A DNA stretch of 64,000 nucleotides from Globodera rostochiensis (Eukaryota > Nematoda > Chromadorea > Rhabditida > Heteroderidae). The stretch covers positions 2,666,001-2,730,000 of the forward strand of contig JAEVLN010000010.1 in the NCBI GenBank assembly GCA_018350325.1. Reading direction: 5' to 3'. Every line of letters begins with the position of its first letter. The first letter of the stretch is position 1. The notes under the pieces were generated by a model that saw only the letters and a list, made by a program, of their open reading frames with translations, was not told the DNA's origin and ran no database searches. Made by a program: the position numbers and the translations under genes. Of the stretch, positions 22,301 to 35,372 are shown piece after piece.

Positions 22301-25300
22301 GCATGCATTCGGAAAAATGGAAACGTATCAACATAATGGCGCTGTCCTCTTCGTCATAAATTTGATCGTAAATGTTCTCAAGTTGTTTTTTGTCCTTCTC
22401 CCAATTGTTTGCCATACGTTTGTTGGCAATTGTGTGCCGTGCCGTCCCAATTCGGTTCTCGACCCATCGAACAAATAAAATCAATTCGGCAAGCAACAAT
22501 GTGCCCATTTTGCTTGTTGATGCACAGCTCAATTCTCCAAATAAAAAGCAATTGTAATGTGCATACAAAATTTTGTTATCGTTGAAGACTGAAAAATTTA
22601 ACATTTATAAAATCCTAAACACCCTTTTGCAAACAACATATGCTCGTGTGTTTTTTTTGGATTATGTTTAATGAAATTTGAGAAAACAGGGGGGGGGGGG
22701 GAGACCCTTTTGTTTTGTAATTTTAAAAACCATTGGCCAATTTTTTTAACAAATCCATCAAAATCTTCAAAAAAAAGCTCTGCCGGACCCCTCCCATTTA
22801 TTAAAAGCTTCAAAAAATGGTTACAATGAGTCGAAAATTCTAAATTTTCCCGGCGGCGCCTATCGGCACCGCCCATCCACTCACACCCCAGAAGTCAAGC
22901 AGAATTCTCAATAAATTATTAATTTTGGAATAGGGTTGCTTGCTCCCGACCCTGATTTCCAAAATTGGGTCGTCCCCGAGTCCCGACTTTCACGCCCCCA
23001 AGGGGTCGGGGAGCAACCCTATTTTGAAACTAAATTAAAAATTTTCGTAAAAGTCTCTGATTTTTTGGGGTCCCGTTCTCGGGTCAAGTCTCAAGTCTCG
23101 TTAAATTAGGACCCAACTTTTGAGCACGACTACACACTTTGTCCAATGCATCATCAATAAAATTTCAGACTGAATTTCACTTGGGAAATTTTTGATTTAG
23201 AACAGTCTAAGCACATTTTATATTGTTCTGTTCCTGTTCTGTTCTAGAGCTCGAAACAGAACAGATCCAAAATTCTTGGAACAGCAAAACACTGGTTATG
23301 TCTAATAGTTGGCTGATCGCCAAACCCATTAACATTTTTGATCTGACTTCAGTTGGGGAGCGAGCTCAGATCAAATGGCGCTGAGGTCCATCAAATGCTA
23401 CTATACTATACTGTTTCAACATTTAACATCACAACGCACCGTCTGTGGTCATGACAGATTGGTCCCATAACTTCAAAAATTCATTGTCCTGCCTGAAATT
23501 ATTGGTTAAATGCGGTTGTTGATCACTTGTCATTTTCCATATTCGGGTTTTGGCCCCGGGTATGGCCATAAGTTGGTCCCGAAACGATCCATCCAACATT
23601 AATCTGGCCAAATAGCCAAAATGAAACACATTGAGAAGCTGACGCTGATCCTCGAAGGCATCATTGATGTCCTTTTCGCTATGGCATTCTAAAATATTAA
23701 AAATTTGTTCAAAAAGCAAAACGATTTTCGCGTTTATGAATTTTGATTATTTGTAAAACATATTCCATTATGACAAAACCACAAAAGCGTTTTAGAAAAT
23801 TGCTTTTTTGAGTAATTTTGATGAAATTTATAAAAAAGGTTCTGATCATTGATGTCCTTTTCTATCGCATTCTAAAATATTAAAATTTGTTCAAAAAATT
23901 TTGCAAAACAATTTTCCCGTTTTTGAATTTTGATTACCTATCAAAAAGCATTCTAGAAAATTGCTTTTTTTAGTAATTTTGATGAACTTTATAAAAAAGG
24001 TTCCGATTTTTCCCCAAATGTTTATGAGAAATGTAATAAAAAGTCAAACAAATTATAGGGACAATTCATTCCTGGTTTCCATGCGTTGATTAAACTGGTT
24101 GAAAGTGTTTTAGAATTTAACGCTTTATAGAAAAAGTCGTAAAATTTCATTAGCTGGCACAAATTTTTAAAGCAAGCCGACATTTCTGCATTTCTAAGTC
24201 CATCATAAAATGTTGCCGTTCTTTCAACAATTTTTGTCAAGAGTAATTGCCGAACTGAACTGTTTTCTATGTATGAGCCTTTTCGAAATGCTGCTTCATA
24301 GAGTTTGATTTGATTTAACATGAAATGGTTGGCAATCCGTGCCTCGTAAAACTTGGCAAAATTGGTGCCACTCTTGAATAACAATCTGTACACTAAGAGC
24401 GAGATGTACTGCGAATCGAGAAGTGAATCTGTGCAAAAAAAAACACTGATTTGAATGCTTGTAATAGGGCCCAGATTTTTTGCTTTTTTACTTTTTTTTG
24501 TCCTGAAACTTTGCCAAGTCTTTAGGAGTATTAATGTAAAATTGAATCTTTTTTATTAATTTTAAATTTTTTTTAACCAGAAATGCGTTAGCGTTTGTTT
24601 TAAAAAATAGAAATGATCAAATATTGTTCGTTAGTGTGACCATCGATTTTATTCTCCGGACTTTTTCTAGGACAAAATTTCGAGGCTTTCTCAAATTTTT
24701 GTTGGACTTTTTCTGGGACAAAATTTCGGGGTTTTCTCAAAATTTTGTCGGACTTTTTCTGGGACAAATTTATTATTCCAAAAATTTTATATTAAACTGT
24801 GACAAATTTTGGGTTCTCATTGTTCACCATTTAGTATTCAAAAAAAGTTATTTCATACCGTATTTCATTATTTCAGGAAATGTTGCTTCAACAGTTTCAA
24901 ACACAACGTTTGGCACAATCCAACTGAATTTTTCTTTCATCTGTATTCTGTTAGTTGTTTCGAAACCAAAACAAAAAATGCATTGGAATGTGACAAATTT
25001 GTTAATCAATTTTGAAAATGCATAATAATGAATTCCTTCAATCCAATTTATCACTTTTTGGATTTTTTGTACAAATTTGGATGCCAATTTGCCGTCCGAG
25101 CAATCAATTTTGGCCAAATCATTGTCCTTTTCGGTCGGAAGAAGAATCAATTTCTACAATTAAAATAGTTTTTATAATTTATTTTGATATAAATCTCGTT
25201 TTCAACAAGGGTTTTTTGTGGAGTTTTTTGAAATTCAATAGGGATTTGGGCTTGAACAAGATCCTGACATCAAAATCTCGCCCAAACATTTTTGGTATTA

Positions 25301-28300
25301 TTTTGGAATTAAATATGCCACCGAAACATTTCTGGAGTTTTTTTCAAAAAATATTTAAAATTAAATTAAAACACATATTTTAATTAATATGACCGTATCG
25401 TAGAAGCTCGTAGGCGTTTCCAACAAACTTTTCACATGCAAATTCCAGCCAACATTCTGCATCAAAATGGTGTTCTCCACAATTGTTTGGGCAAATTGAT
25501 GTATTGAACACAACGCATTGTAGACACTTTGTCCCCCAGTTGTCGACACTTCGTACCACTCAAATGTGTACTGTTCGATAATAGCATCAAATTCGTCAGT
25601 TCGGACATCAAGAAATGTGGCAAATTCAAACAATTCCTGTTGAATCAAATCTTTATAGACCCAAACGGCCGCATCCATCTCCAATTTTTGTAAAAGTTTT
25701 TTGATTTGTTTGGTTTGCTGCGAATTTCCCACTTTTCCCATTAGATAGTAGTAGGATTGCATAAGTGTATAGGCCCCAACGTCTCAAAAAAATTGTTTTA
25801 AATTTTGATTCTTTTTTAATGATTTAAAATTTTAAATATCACATTTTAATTATCTAATTACCTTCAGCCATTTCATTTTGATCAATTTTGTCCAAATGGT
25901 AAACAACCTGATCATTTGGGCATTCCATATACAAATTTGTTTTGTAAGTTTCATTCTCATCATAAACATTGGGATTTATGTTAACCAAAACTAAATTAAA
26001 TTATATATTTAAATAAATAATTTATTTTAGTTAATTTATGCATGTGAATATTATTTTTTCACCAACCCTCAAAAATGTCCCAAATTTTGCTGGTCATTAT
26101 TTTTTGGTGCTCGTCGACCATTTCAAAAATTTGCTTCAACTTTTCTCTTTTGATTTTTTTTTCAGCAAATGCTTTGCGGAATTGTTCATTTTCAGTGTAA
26201 AGAATTGTCAAATAATTTTCATACGATTTGATCAAACTTTTATAATTTTCTGCCATTTCGAAAGTGCCAAAAGCACTCTTCAATTCATTCAAAATTTGGT
26301 GCAATTCGATGAAAAAAATTTTTATGTTCGTACCTCTTTTATGTATCACGATTTTGACGAATGATTTCCACAAATTTTCGAGTTTATTTTTATTATTTTC
26401 ATCATGTTTAAATTGCCGAAAAATGGAAAGAATTTTGCCAAAAACAAATAAAAATTCCAGCCATTCTTCAGCCTCGGTACTCTGTTCAGGAATAACGTCA
26501 AACAATCCAAGCAGTAATGTAACAAACGATTCTTCAAATAATACATCTAAATAAATAAAAATTAACAAAAATAAAATAAAAGTATGATTTACTATGATCA
26601 GATGATTCCATAAAAATTAGTTACAATTAATCTTTGAATTTATTTTTCTCATAACCCGATCATTTATAATAGGTGATCATTATCAGATTTAGGAATCAAA
26701 TCAATTATTGTTTGATAGAGCGTTTTGAATTGAATCACAATCTGATGTCAATTCATTTATCAGACACTGACCAAGTCAATTATATGGATTTGATTAGACC
26801 ACATACTGATCGGGATCAGGCATGAACATGGATACAAATTTTCAAGTTCCGGATATATCCGTGCTTTTTATCCGGCCTCATTTTTCGAAATTCACATCCG
26901 TTATTATCCGTTATCCGTCCTATCTCCGTGACGGTTCCGAAAATTTTATATCCGTGTCCATCCATCCATATCCGGATATATCCGCGGATATCCGAACATC
27001 CGTGATTTGGATTGGGGTATTATTATCAAACTGTTAAACTGACCAGCAGCTATCTCGAGTGGATAAAACATATCCAGCAAGGAAACCTCTTGATTGCTCA
27101 ACAAAAACTTTGTCAGCACACTTTTGACCCGTTTTGTTTGTTCAAAATCGCCTCCGGCGCTAATGATTCGAAATCGGTACAACAATTCGCATTCATTTGC
27201 GAATCTTTCGGTACTAAACCAACGGGGAAAGTCCATGTTGATAAAATCCGAAGACAATTTGGAGGAAATAAATGTGAAATGTTTTAGCGTTATGTTTTTC
27301 TTGAAATCTGTTGCCCAAATCGGAAGAATGCCTTCAATATTTTTCAATTCATTGCAGTCATAACTAAATTAAATAGTTAATTTACTAAATAAATACATTT
27401 TAAATTGTTAAGCATTTTTAAATGAATAAGTACATTTTTATCATCTTTTAATGTACAAATGAATGACTACTATTGTAAATAAAATTGCTTTTTTATTTTT
27501 CTTAAATGAAGCAAAAAACGAATGTATTCTACGTTTGTTATATGCTAGCACTTTTAATCTTTATCTTCAATTAACTCTTTTTTAACCAAAAATTGAGTAC
27601 TTAACAAACAAAATTTAAAAAAATTCGTAAACATAAAATGAAATTTAATATATTTATATTTTAAACAATTGTCAAATATTTTACTCACATTTTATTCACT
27701 GCTTTAACTTTCTTTATGAAGATGCCGTTTTGATTTAAGGCCTGATTTACATCATTTAAAAGTAGCTGAAACTCCCACAAACGGCACACATCAACCGGAC
27801 TCAAAATTTGATTTTGTGAAATGTTTGAGCTTAACTGATCAAATTCCGTTCGCAAGTCCAGTTTGACATTTTTCTTTTTGTTTTTTTTTTCCAAATTGGC
27901 CAATTTCGTAATACGCGAATCATTCAGAGCCCTGCATGGGTGGTTAATAATTTGACAAAATGGCATTTAATTTGAATTTTATTAGTCATACATTATTAAA
28001 TTTTCTTTAGATATAATCGAATTAAATTTTAAATGTTTTAAATTCTTATTTTAATTCGTTAAATTTAAAAACAACAAATTTGTTTTATGTTTTCAAGAAT
28101 TTAATAAGACAAATTTCCAAAATACTTTTCTAATTTGAACATAATCTTTGATTATTAAATATTTAATTTATTTGAAAATTGAGTAATTATAAATATACCT
28201 GTCAATGTCTATGCAAAGTTGTACTGCAGATAACCGAATACTGAGCATTTGTCGCGAAGATAGGTCCAAACTTTGATCAAATAACAGACGCACGTATTCA

Positions 28301-28473
28301 TCTTCCAGACTGCGCAATTTTATCCCTAAAAAAATTTAAAAAATCACCAATTAGGTAATTCAATTTAATGTATTTAAAAAATTACCAAACAAAGTTTCCG
28401 GTAGTTTTGCATAAAGTAACAAAAAATTGAATGATATGAAATAAAAAATTTTAATCAATTTTTGTTTATTCAT
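19390..28473 (-). CDS. Giant putative secreted protein, unknown family
   Basis: Seventeen exons: 28473-28386, 28325-28199, 27931-27689, 27363-27044, 26546-26067, 25990-25862, 25782-25394, 25153-24859, 24428-24096, 23688-23440, 22588-22097, 21895-21350, 21251-20730, 20686-20526, 20480-20409, 20025-19731, 19643-19390. They give 1,664 aa with every junction in phase; ten of the sixteen introns are phase 1. The N terminus (about 22 residues, KIFYFISFNFLLLYA core) is a good signal peptide. The rest is mostly helical-looking, rich in Lys, Asn, Phe and Ile, poor in Cys, with no further strong membrane segment. A Lys/Asn/Glu-rich low-complexity stretch lies near residues 1,100-1,160. The exon 9 end is the least certain. 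A downstream alternative 3' end (18,047-19,351) and an alternative terminal exon (20,064-20,258) exist. No domain recognised. Confidence 0.72.
20064..20258 (-). CDS. Possible alternative last exon, Cys-containing
   Basis: Inside intron 15 of the giant gene lies a 65-codon open stretch ending in TAA, preceded by a good acceptor (ttttag) and in the phase (0) that the upstream donor at 20,408 offers. It encodes a tail with Cys residues spaced FHC...HKC...YCKLC, unlike the Cys-poor body of the protein. Splicing to it would give a shorter isoform of about 1,550 aa. It might instead be a captured exon from another gene. Confidence 0.45.
   Translation of the reverse strand, partial: SNEARFQRPVSHYLKPNNEALNTICMLPEWFDLKRNVFGIFHCNMNGRHKCVDNSLYCKLCKAK
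22852..22873. repeat. GC-rich 24-bp hairpin, copy 2
   Basis: ggcggcgcctatcggcaccg then cc, preceded by aaattttccc, in an intron of the giant gene beside a run of G at 22,690. Confidence 0.85.
22931..23021. mobile_element. 91-bp hAT-like micro-element
   Basis: Ends TAGGGTTGCTTGCTCCCGAC / GTCGGGGAGCAACCCTA. The flanking 8-mers ttttggaa and ttttgaaa match at 7 of 8 positions. It contains only GC-rich inverted words (gggtcg/cgaccc). It is inserted in an intron of the giant gene. Truncated relatives are at 2,617-2,850 and 18,492-18,545. Confidence 0.85.
23650..24010. repeat. Tandem duplication across an exon-intron boundary
   Basis: Two diverged copies (about 23,660-23,845 and 23,846-24,005), each reading atcattgatgtccttttc ... 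gcattctaaaatattaaa ... aaattgctttttt.gagtaatttt. The first copy includes the start of exon 10 of the giant gene and its acceptor. The second is a decayed duplicate that retains the acceptor-like ttctaaaatatt. Confidence 0.8.
26816..26996. repeat. Truncated 'ggatatccg' element
   Basis: Starts CAGGCATGAACATGGATAC, like the intact element at 18,322-18,439, and continues with many tatccgcggatatccg words. No right-hand terminus is seen. It lies in an intron of the giant gene. Confidence 0.7.
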
Positions 28474-30280
28474 AGCTTAAATTTATGTAAAGAAAAAAAC
28501 TAATAAATAAATAAATTAAATAAAATTTTATAAATTAATAAAATTTTCCAATCATCGATAAAATATTATGTGTAATCACATAATATTATTTTATATGCTG
28601 ACTATGACGGAAATGAATATGCCATGAATTAAGTTGAATATGCTAGGTCGATAATCAATATTCTTTTTTATTTTTAAATAGTAATAATAAATTATAAAAA
28701 TTGTTTATTTATGAAGGGCTCGTATATGTAATTGCATGGCAACTATAGTGCTTGAAAATGGACTCTCTATACTTAAAAAATAATAAAGTACTTATTTTCA
28801 AGAATTTGTTGAAATTTAAAAAAATTATCGGTCGGAATCCCGAATTCAATCCAGCAGAATCGCGAGATCCCGACGGGCGATCCCGTCAAATACGAAAAGA
28901 ATTTTCAACATTAATGGAAAAAAGGAATAATAAATAATATAAAAAATAAAATAAACTCAAAAATCTTAATTCATTTCCTTACAACAACATAATGATTATT
29001 TTTTTACATTTACTTTCAATATTATTTTTTCAATAACAAAAGTGTGCGTGGTGTTTGTTTTTTGTTGTAATAATAATAATAAACTGTGTCCGGTACCGAT
29101 AGACACTTCCAAGCACTAAGTTTTGAAAACAATTATCAATTTTTTTGAATGATTTGCGCGCGCATCTTTTTGTTTATAAAAGCCAAAAAGGTGGAGCACT
29201 TTTAAATTGATAATTTTGAAAAATATACCAAAATCAAAAATAATTGTTGCCTGGTCCTATTTTTATTTTTGAAAAATTTGTGCCAATAAAAATGGATGTG
29301 TTTGTTAGCTGTTGGATGAGATTTGGGTTAATTAATACAATAATAAAAAAAATTTGTGTACTTTTTCCATTGTTCGCCGAGCTTTTTGGACTTTTTATGA
29401 ATTTATGGAAATAAAATTTGAAGAATTTTTGGGTGCTCGTTAAGTAAACAAAAAGAGCGATTTAATTAAAAAATTGACACTAAAAGCAAATTGTTTTTGT
29501 TCTAAATTTGCTGGCTTTTTTCATTCACTAAGCGTTTAAAATTTTATCAATTTTACGAACCATAAAATAATTTTTTTTACAAAAAAATTTAATGAAAATT
29601 TAAATTCTAAAATCCTATAAATTATTTCTAAAAAAACTTTAATTTCATTTAATTGTAATTCAAACTTATTTTTTATTGATTGCATAGTTTTTTGCAGTCA
29701 ATGTGACACCGGTGACAGCCAACCCAAAAATGTGATCGGTGGGTACTTGTTAGGTGTGATTTTTGTGACAAAAAGGGTAATTTGGCTGATCATTTAGTCA
29801 CATGTGACCGAACGTATATTATACCTAATATAAATGTTGAAATTGGAGTTTTTAAAAGAATTAATTTCAAGTAAATAGACTTTGGATTTTTACGCTTTTT
29901 TCATAATTAATCTAATTATTTGTATATTTAGATTTAACCCCAAATTTTCCAAACAAATTTAAATGTGTTAAAATGAGTTTTATAACAAAATATTTCACTA
30001 AAAATAAATGGTTTAATCATATTTTTACAATTTGATTTATTATTTTACGAAGCATTTCCTTTATTCCCTTCAGACAGTGTTGGAGCAATTGGCCATCAAA
30101 TCAATATATGTAATTAATCCCAAACGTTCAGTCCTCTAAAAGATAATGACGGTTCATCGTCAATTAATTTAAATCAAACAGTCTGGTCCATAATTATATT
30201 AAACGTTCGTTTTTTGTTAATTCTTTTTTTGAAGTTTTAAAAAATATTATTTTTTGTTTTAAAAAACAATCCCTGATTAA
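28474..30280. other. AT-rich intergenic stretch
   Basis: No exon recognised. Contains a short perfect inverted repeat (aatattatgtg .. cacataatatt near 28,564-28,590), a taataataataataa run near 29,068, and an 'atcccga' word patch at 28,835-28,890. Confidence 0.5.
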
Positions 30281-30286
30281 TTCAGC

Positions 30287-30785
30287 TTAATCGACTGAAT
30301 GTTCTTTGATGTTTTGCTTTTTGTTTGTTATGTATAGAGTATTTAAATCTTTCCAATTTCGATGATTTTTGGCTATCAATCTTGAAAGAGACAAAAATAG
30401 CAACATTTTTCCGCTCCCAGCATCTGCCATTTTTAATATTAAAAAATGTTAGAGCACCATAAAGACTGAAGCATAACATTTACCGATGTTTAAAAAAAAT
30501 AAGAAATTTATCTTTCAAATAAAAAATAAAAATGTATTTCAAATTAAATTTATAAAAAAGTGTTTGTGCGCATGGATTATTTTAATCTGAAAATCCGAAC
30601 ATTTCCACACTTTTTGTGTGTGAATTGAATGCGCCTCGTCCAATATAAATCCTGTTTTTATTTTTGTCTATTGGGACGGACTTTGATCGGAACGCTCCGC
30701 CAATTTTTTGGGGTTTTTTAGCATATAAATGCACAGAAAATCCTTCCAACGTTCGTGATCTTTCGTCAAATAAACTTTGGATCAT
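30287..30785 (-). CDS. Small hypothetical protein, two exons
   Basis: Exons 30785-30611 and 30423-30287 join through a GT-AG intron to give 103 aa. The first exon is hydrophilic with motifs such as LYAKKPQKIGG and NRIYIGRGAF; the second begins with AGSGKMLLFL and is Lys/Asn-rich. No signal peptide or known domain is seen. Codon content is more convincing than background, but there is no homology support. Confidence 0.35.
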
Positions 30786-31237
30786 TTTTTTAGCTCGGTT
30801 CTACTTTAGTGCTCATTGAGTTTGTCGGATATTTGTGCACAAATCTAAATATTTATAAACATTTTGAAAATCAATAATTTTCAATAATTTACTATATTAT
30901 TAATATTACGACGGACAAAATAGATAAGTTAAATTTTGAAAAAAAAAAACTGGGATTATTTGGGTAAATTTCACTCAATCCCGATCCGGCTCTACTCTTC
31001 TACATTCACTTAGTTAATAATATTTTATTTATGTAGAAAATTAACTTTTTCTTATAATTTTTAAATATTAATCTTTATAATTTTAATGTATTTTTTGACA
31101 CTCGGTAGACAAATACAATTCAAAATGATTACAACACAAAATTTTTGTTTTTTAACGCATAATTCCGGTTTAATTGTCTGATGCATTTTGTTGGTGTAGG
31201 CCCTATTAAGTTGAAACCCTTTTAAATTGTTGAAAAC

Positions 31238-31375
31238 TCAAAAGTCATAAGGCTCATCAATCAAAATTTGTGGGCGATTCGGAACAAACTCCAATGAATC
31301 TTGAGCCACAAAATCGTCTGGCCAAAGTATCTCTTTAAAAAAAACGTGATTTTGTGCGTCAAGGCCCAAAATTTT
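31238..31375 (-). CDS. Orphan terminal exon candidate
   Basis: A 45-codon minus-strand frame ending in TGA follows an AAAG acceptor. It reads ILGLDAQNHVFFKEILWPDD and ends with IDEPYDF. The acidic, aromatic composition looks coding, but no upstream exon or start was found before the divergent glucosylceramidase gene at 31,778. It may be a gene remnant. Confidence 0.25.
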   Translation of the reverse strand, partial: KILGLDAQNHVFFKEILWPDDFVAQDSLEFVPNRPQILIDEPYDF

Positions 31376-31777
31376 CTTTAAAATTTAATTTATTGAAAAT
31401 ATAAAGGCATTATATCACTCTAATGTATGTTTATTCTCACAAAAAATGTAATTATTATTCTTTTTTATTAAAATTTTGTGATATTTTTATTAGTGTAGCC
31501 ATTTTTTATTTTTCTTGTAGCTTTTCTTCGATTTTCTCACAATGTTATTTTTATAATACAATAAATAATTGTCTTTTTATGTCGTCGCATTTTATTGCGT
31601 CCCATTCGCCCGACACTCACACTCTTTTTTGTATGAATATGCAATGGAATGCTTGAGTATTTAAAGCACTCCACGAAAGACATTTAAGCCTCTTTGGGGT
31701 TCACCAAAAATATCTAATAACTTTATTATTATTAATAATTTAATAAAAAATTAAAACATATTTTTATTTAGTTTCAA

Positions 31778-34680
31778 ATGGATAAACTTTCGAATTTAAT
31801 TTATTATTTTGTCTTCCTGTTCATTTTCGTTGTTGCCAGGTAAATAAATAATTGAATGAAATAATATTATGTATTAAAAGTTTTTTTATTTAAATTTACA
31901 TTAAAATTAATTTTTTCCCAGCGGTGCCACGTCAATGTTTGACTGTGCCGAACGGCGCTTTCCCGGCTCCGAGTCGTTTGTTTGCGTTTGCAACCGAACA
32001 TTTTGCGACCTGCCGATTGGTCCCCATCGGCTGAGCAAGAACGACGACACGGCCATTGTGTACATGTCGGACCCGGCCAAGTATCGGCTGCACCAACGAA
32101 AAGTGCCAATCACGTTGGAAGCCATAGACGTGGAGGAAAATCGTAGAAAGGAAAAGCGGCGAATTGTTGCAGCAAATGACGAAGGTTCGTCAACCGTTCA
32201 ACCCAATGGAAATGGGATTTATTTACATTTTTGGCACTTTTTTATTCCAGATGGCTTGCTGGAAATTCGCGTTGACGCTACAAAAAAGTTCCAAACAGTG
32301 CTTGGCTTCGGCGGTGCGTTCACCGACGCGGCCGGCTACAACTTGAACACGTTGAGCAGCTCAACGCGTGCAACGCTTTTGCGTGCCTATTTCGACAAGC
32401 ATATCGGTCAGTGTATACTAATATATATTATACATATATATAGGTCGGCGTATTGTTTCTATTAGGATTATGAATTTCAAATTTGAATATCTTTACAATT
32501 TGAATTTAAGTAAAATTTGAATTATATTTAGTATTCAAGAAAAATATATAAAGTGATTAAAATTATTTGTTATTTAAATTACACTAACTCCTCGTTTTAT
32601 TTGAATTTTTAAAATTATTCTCAAGAAATTATTAAAATAATTTAAATAATTAAGAAATATTCAAAAAAATTTATTAAGGCATTCGATACACGCTTGGCCG
32701 TGTTGTGATGGGTGCTTGCGACTTTTCCGTGCGCGAATATTCGTATTGTGACACACCGGATGACTTTGAACTGAAAACTTTTGCATTGCCCAAGGAAGAC
32801 TTGGAATGGAAGGTCCTCAGAAGTTTTGAAATTTAACAAATTGAAATTGGTTTGAAAAAACTTTAAATTCAAAAACAGACTTTTTGCTATGTTAAAATGA
32901 TTAAAATTAAATTTTTCAACAAAAATGTTCCTTAAAGATTCCGCACATTTTGGCCGCAAACTCGCTCAGTGATGGCAAATTGCGCCTGTTTTCTAGTCCA
33001 TGGTCGGCACCCGGTTGGATGAAAACCAACGGACGAATGGTCGGCGCTAGCCCAATAAAGTTGGTTAAAAACCATAAAATTTTTGTTTGATTGTTATTAA
33101 TTTATTACAAAATTTTATAAATATAATTTTAATTTTGCCAAAATGTCAAAGTAATGTAAAAACTATTACAGGGGGGCGTTGGACGGGCCATTCTACCGCG
33201 CATTTGCAAATTATTTCCGACGGTACTTAACAAAAATTAACCATTAATTTACTAATGATTATTGTGACAAAATTGAAGGATTTAACTTTTACAATTTTTT
33301 TCAGCTTTTTCGAGGAGTATAAATCACGTGGCATCAACTTTTGGGGACTGACTTTGACCAACGAGCCTCTGCACGGTGCGAATCCGGGCATGGACCTGAA
33401 CTCGACCATTCAACGGTGACAATTAATTACTTATATTAAAGGTTTTAAATAAAAATGATTAAACAAATTTTGGTTTAATTTTAAATATTTTTCAATTAAT
33501 TTGTAGGCGGTGGGCAAATGAAGTGTTGGCACCCGTTTTAAAACATTCGGAGGCCTCAAAAAATTTAACAATTATGGCGCATGACGACAATAGACATTTG
33601 GTGTTGGACGCAGCCAAAGAAGTAATCAAATTAAAATGTTTTTATTAATAATAAATAAAATAAAAAATTTAAGATTTTCTCCGACTATCGCACACCAAAT
33701 GCAATTGATGGTCTTGCTTTTCACTGGTATTCACCACCTGAATTTTCGTACGATATGTTGTCGGAATTCCATCGTCAGTACCCGAACAAATTTTTGTTGT
33801 CCACTGAGGTATATTGAATTTAATAAAATGTAAAAAATTTAAATGAATTATTATTATTATTATATAATAACATAAGGCTTGCACTGGAGCCGCCGAACGC
33901 GCCGAAGAAAAGGGCCCATCAATGGGAAATTGGACGCGTGCACTAATGTACGGCCATGACATCATTGAAGACATGCGCAGTTGGTCTGTCGGATGGGTCG
34001 ACTGGAACATTTGTGCGTTTTTAATGAATATTTTATGTAATTAAATATTAGAAATTAAAATTTAAAATTGTTAGATATTTAAAAATATTTTTTATTACAA
34101 AATTGGAGCAGTAATAATGCCCTTATAATGTTTGTTAGAGCTCTGGGTAAAGATTATTAATTTAAGGCTTGGACATGCAAGGTGGACCAAATTGGGTGAA
34201 CAATTTTGTCGATGCTCCGGTAAGATTTTAAGATTGAAAGTTATAAAGTTTTAAATTTTAAAACTCATTAAAATTTAAGAATTTTTTCAAAAAATCTTTT
34301 TTCAATTAAACAGATTATTATCAACGCAACGGCGGACGAGTTTTACAAGCAGCCGATGTTCTATGCATTGGCACATTTCAGGCAATTTTTTACAATGCAT
34401 CCATCACATTGATTAATTAAATTAAAATTCTAATTAATTTTTTAGTCGTTTTATTCCTCCAAACTCTGTGCGCATTGATGCCGAACTCGAATATGGCCAA
34501 TCGTCAAACCCAAAATCCGTTGAATTTGTCGCATTCCGAACTCCCGACAACAATCGCACGGTGCTGGTGCTGATTTCAACGGCGAACCGGACTTCCAAAG
34601 TTAAAATTCGTGACGGGAAACGGACAATTCCGGTGACGATACCGCCGCTTGGCATAGCCACCGTGTTGTGGAGTCAATGA
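31778..34680 (+). CDS. gba: Glucosylceramidase (acid beta-glucosidase, GH30)
   Basis: Hydrolyses glucosylceramide to glucose and ceramide in the lysosome. Thirteen exons: 31778-31839, 31922-32184, 32251-32406, 32679-32812, 32938-33059, 33172-33222, 33305-33415, 33507-33621, 33674-33808, 33877-34012, 34167-34219, 34314-34381, 34446-34680. They give 546 aa, the normal family length, all in phase. A signal peptide covers about residues 1-22. Landmarks: FGGAFTDAA, ACDFS, SSPWSAPGWMKTN, acid/base Glu283 in TNEP, DDNR, HWY, nucleophile Glu383 in LSTEAC, the WS.GW.DWN segment, GGPNWV and the C-terminal beta domain ending TVLWSQ. Intron 12 is GC-AG (CAG^GCAATT); homology of the flanking protein (AHF-S-RFIPP) fixes that junction. 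Nematodes usually have several paralogues, so which one this is cannot be said. Confidence 0.96.
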
Positions 34681-35372
34681 TACTGGTTCAAATTGTGCCT
34701 AAGCAATTTTAAATTTGCTAATTCTGGTGTTATTGTATAATGTTTTTTTCTGTCTTTGCATTTATGGGTAAATGCTTTAATAAAATTCATTTTAAATGTG
34801 GGCCAAATGTGGAACTCAATTTAATTGTTGATTTTTATAATTTAAATTTTAACTAACCTTAAAACAACTTTATTTTTGATTTTGGACATTATGAGAATAT
34901 GAGAGAGCGCACCAAAGACGCATTTTCCACTGACGCATTTTCCGGTCACCATTTATTGATGCCATTTTCAAAAATTACAATTAATATGGGCGCGAATAAA
35001 ATTCCAAAAAAACAAATTATGAACCAAAATCAATAAACGTAAAATGGTTAAATATTTCCATAGCATATTTTCCTAATCTTAATTCTAAATTCAACTGAAT
35101 AATCAGAAATGAGCTGGATTTGTGGGAATTCCAAACTGAGCATTAATCAAAAGATTTAGGGCAAAAATATTCCAATTTAAGGGAACTGAAAATGAAGATT
35201 TTTTCACATTTATATTTTTATTTATTTTTTCATTATAATCCATTATTTAAATTTTTTTCAAAAATATTCTTGAAAATTTTAGTCAAAAAAAGTAATAGTG
35301 ATATTTTTAATCCCGCAGAAAATAACCAAAAGACTTATAATATATACATAATCCATTTATTTTTTAGAAAAT
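34681..35372. other. Intergenic: gba 3' flank
   Basis: A polyadenylation-type AATAAA lies near 34,779, about 100 bp after the gba stop. The rest is AT-rich with no recognised feature up to the next gene start. Confidence 0.5.

Noticed and set aside
32642..32959. 105-codon minus-strand frame
   Set aside because: Antisense to gba exons 4 and 5, whose identity is certain.
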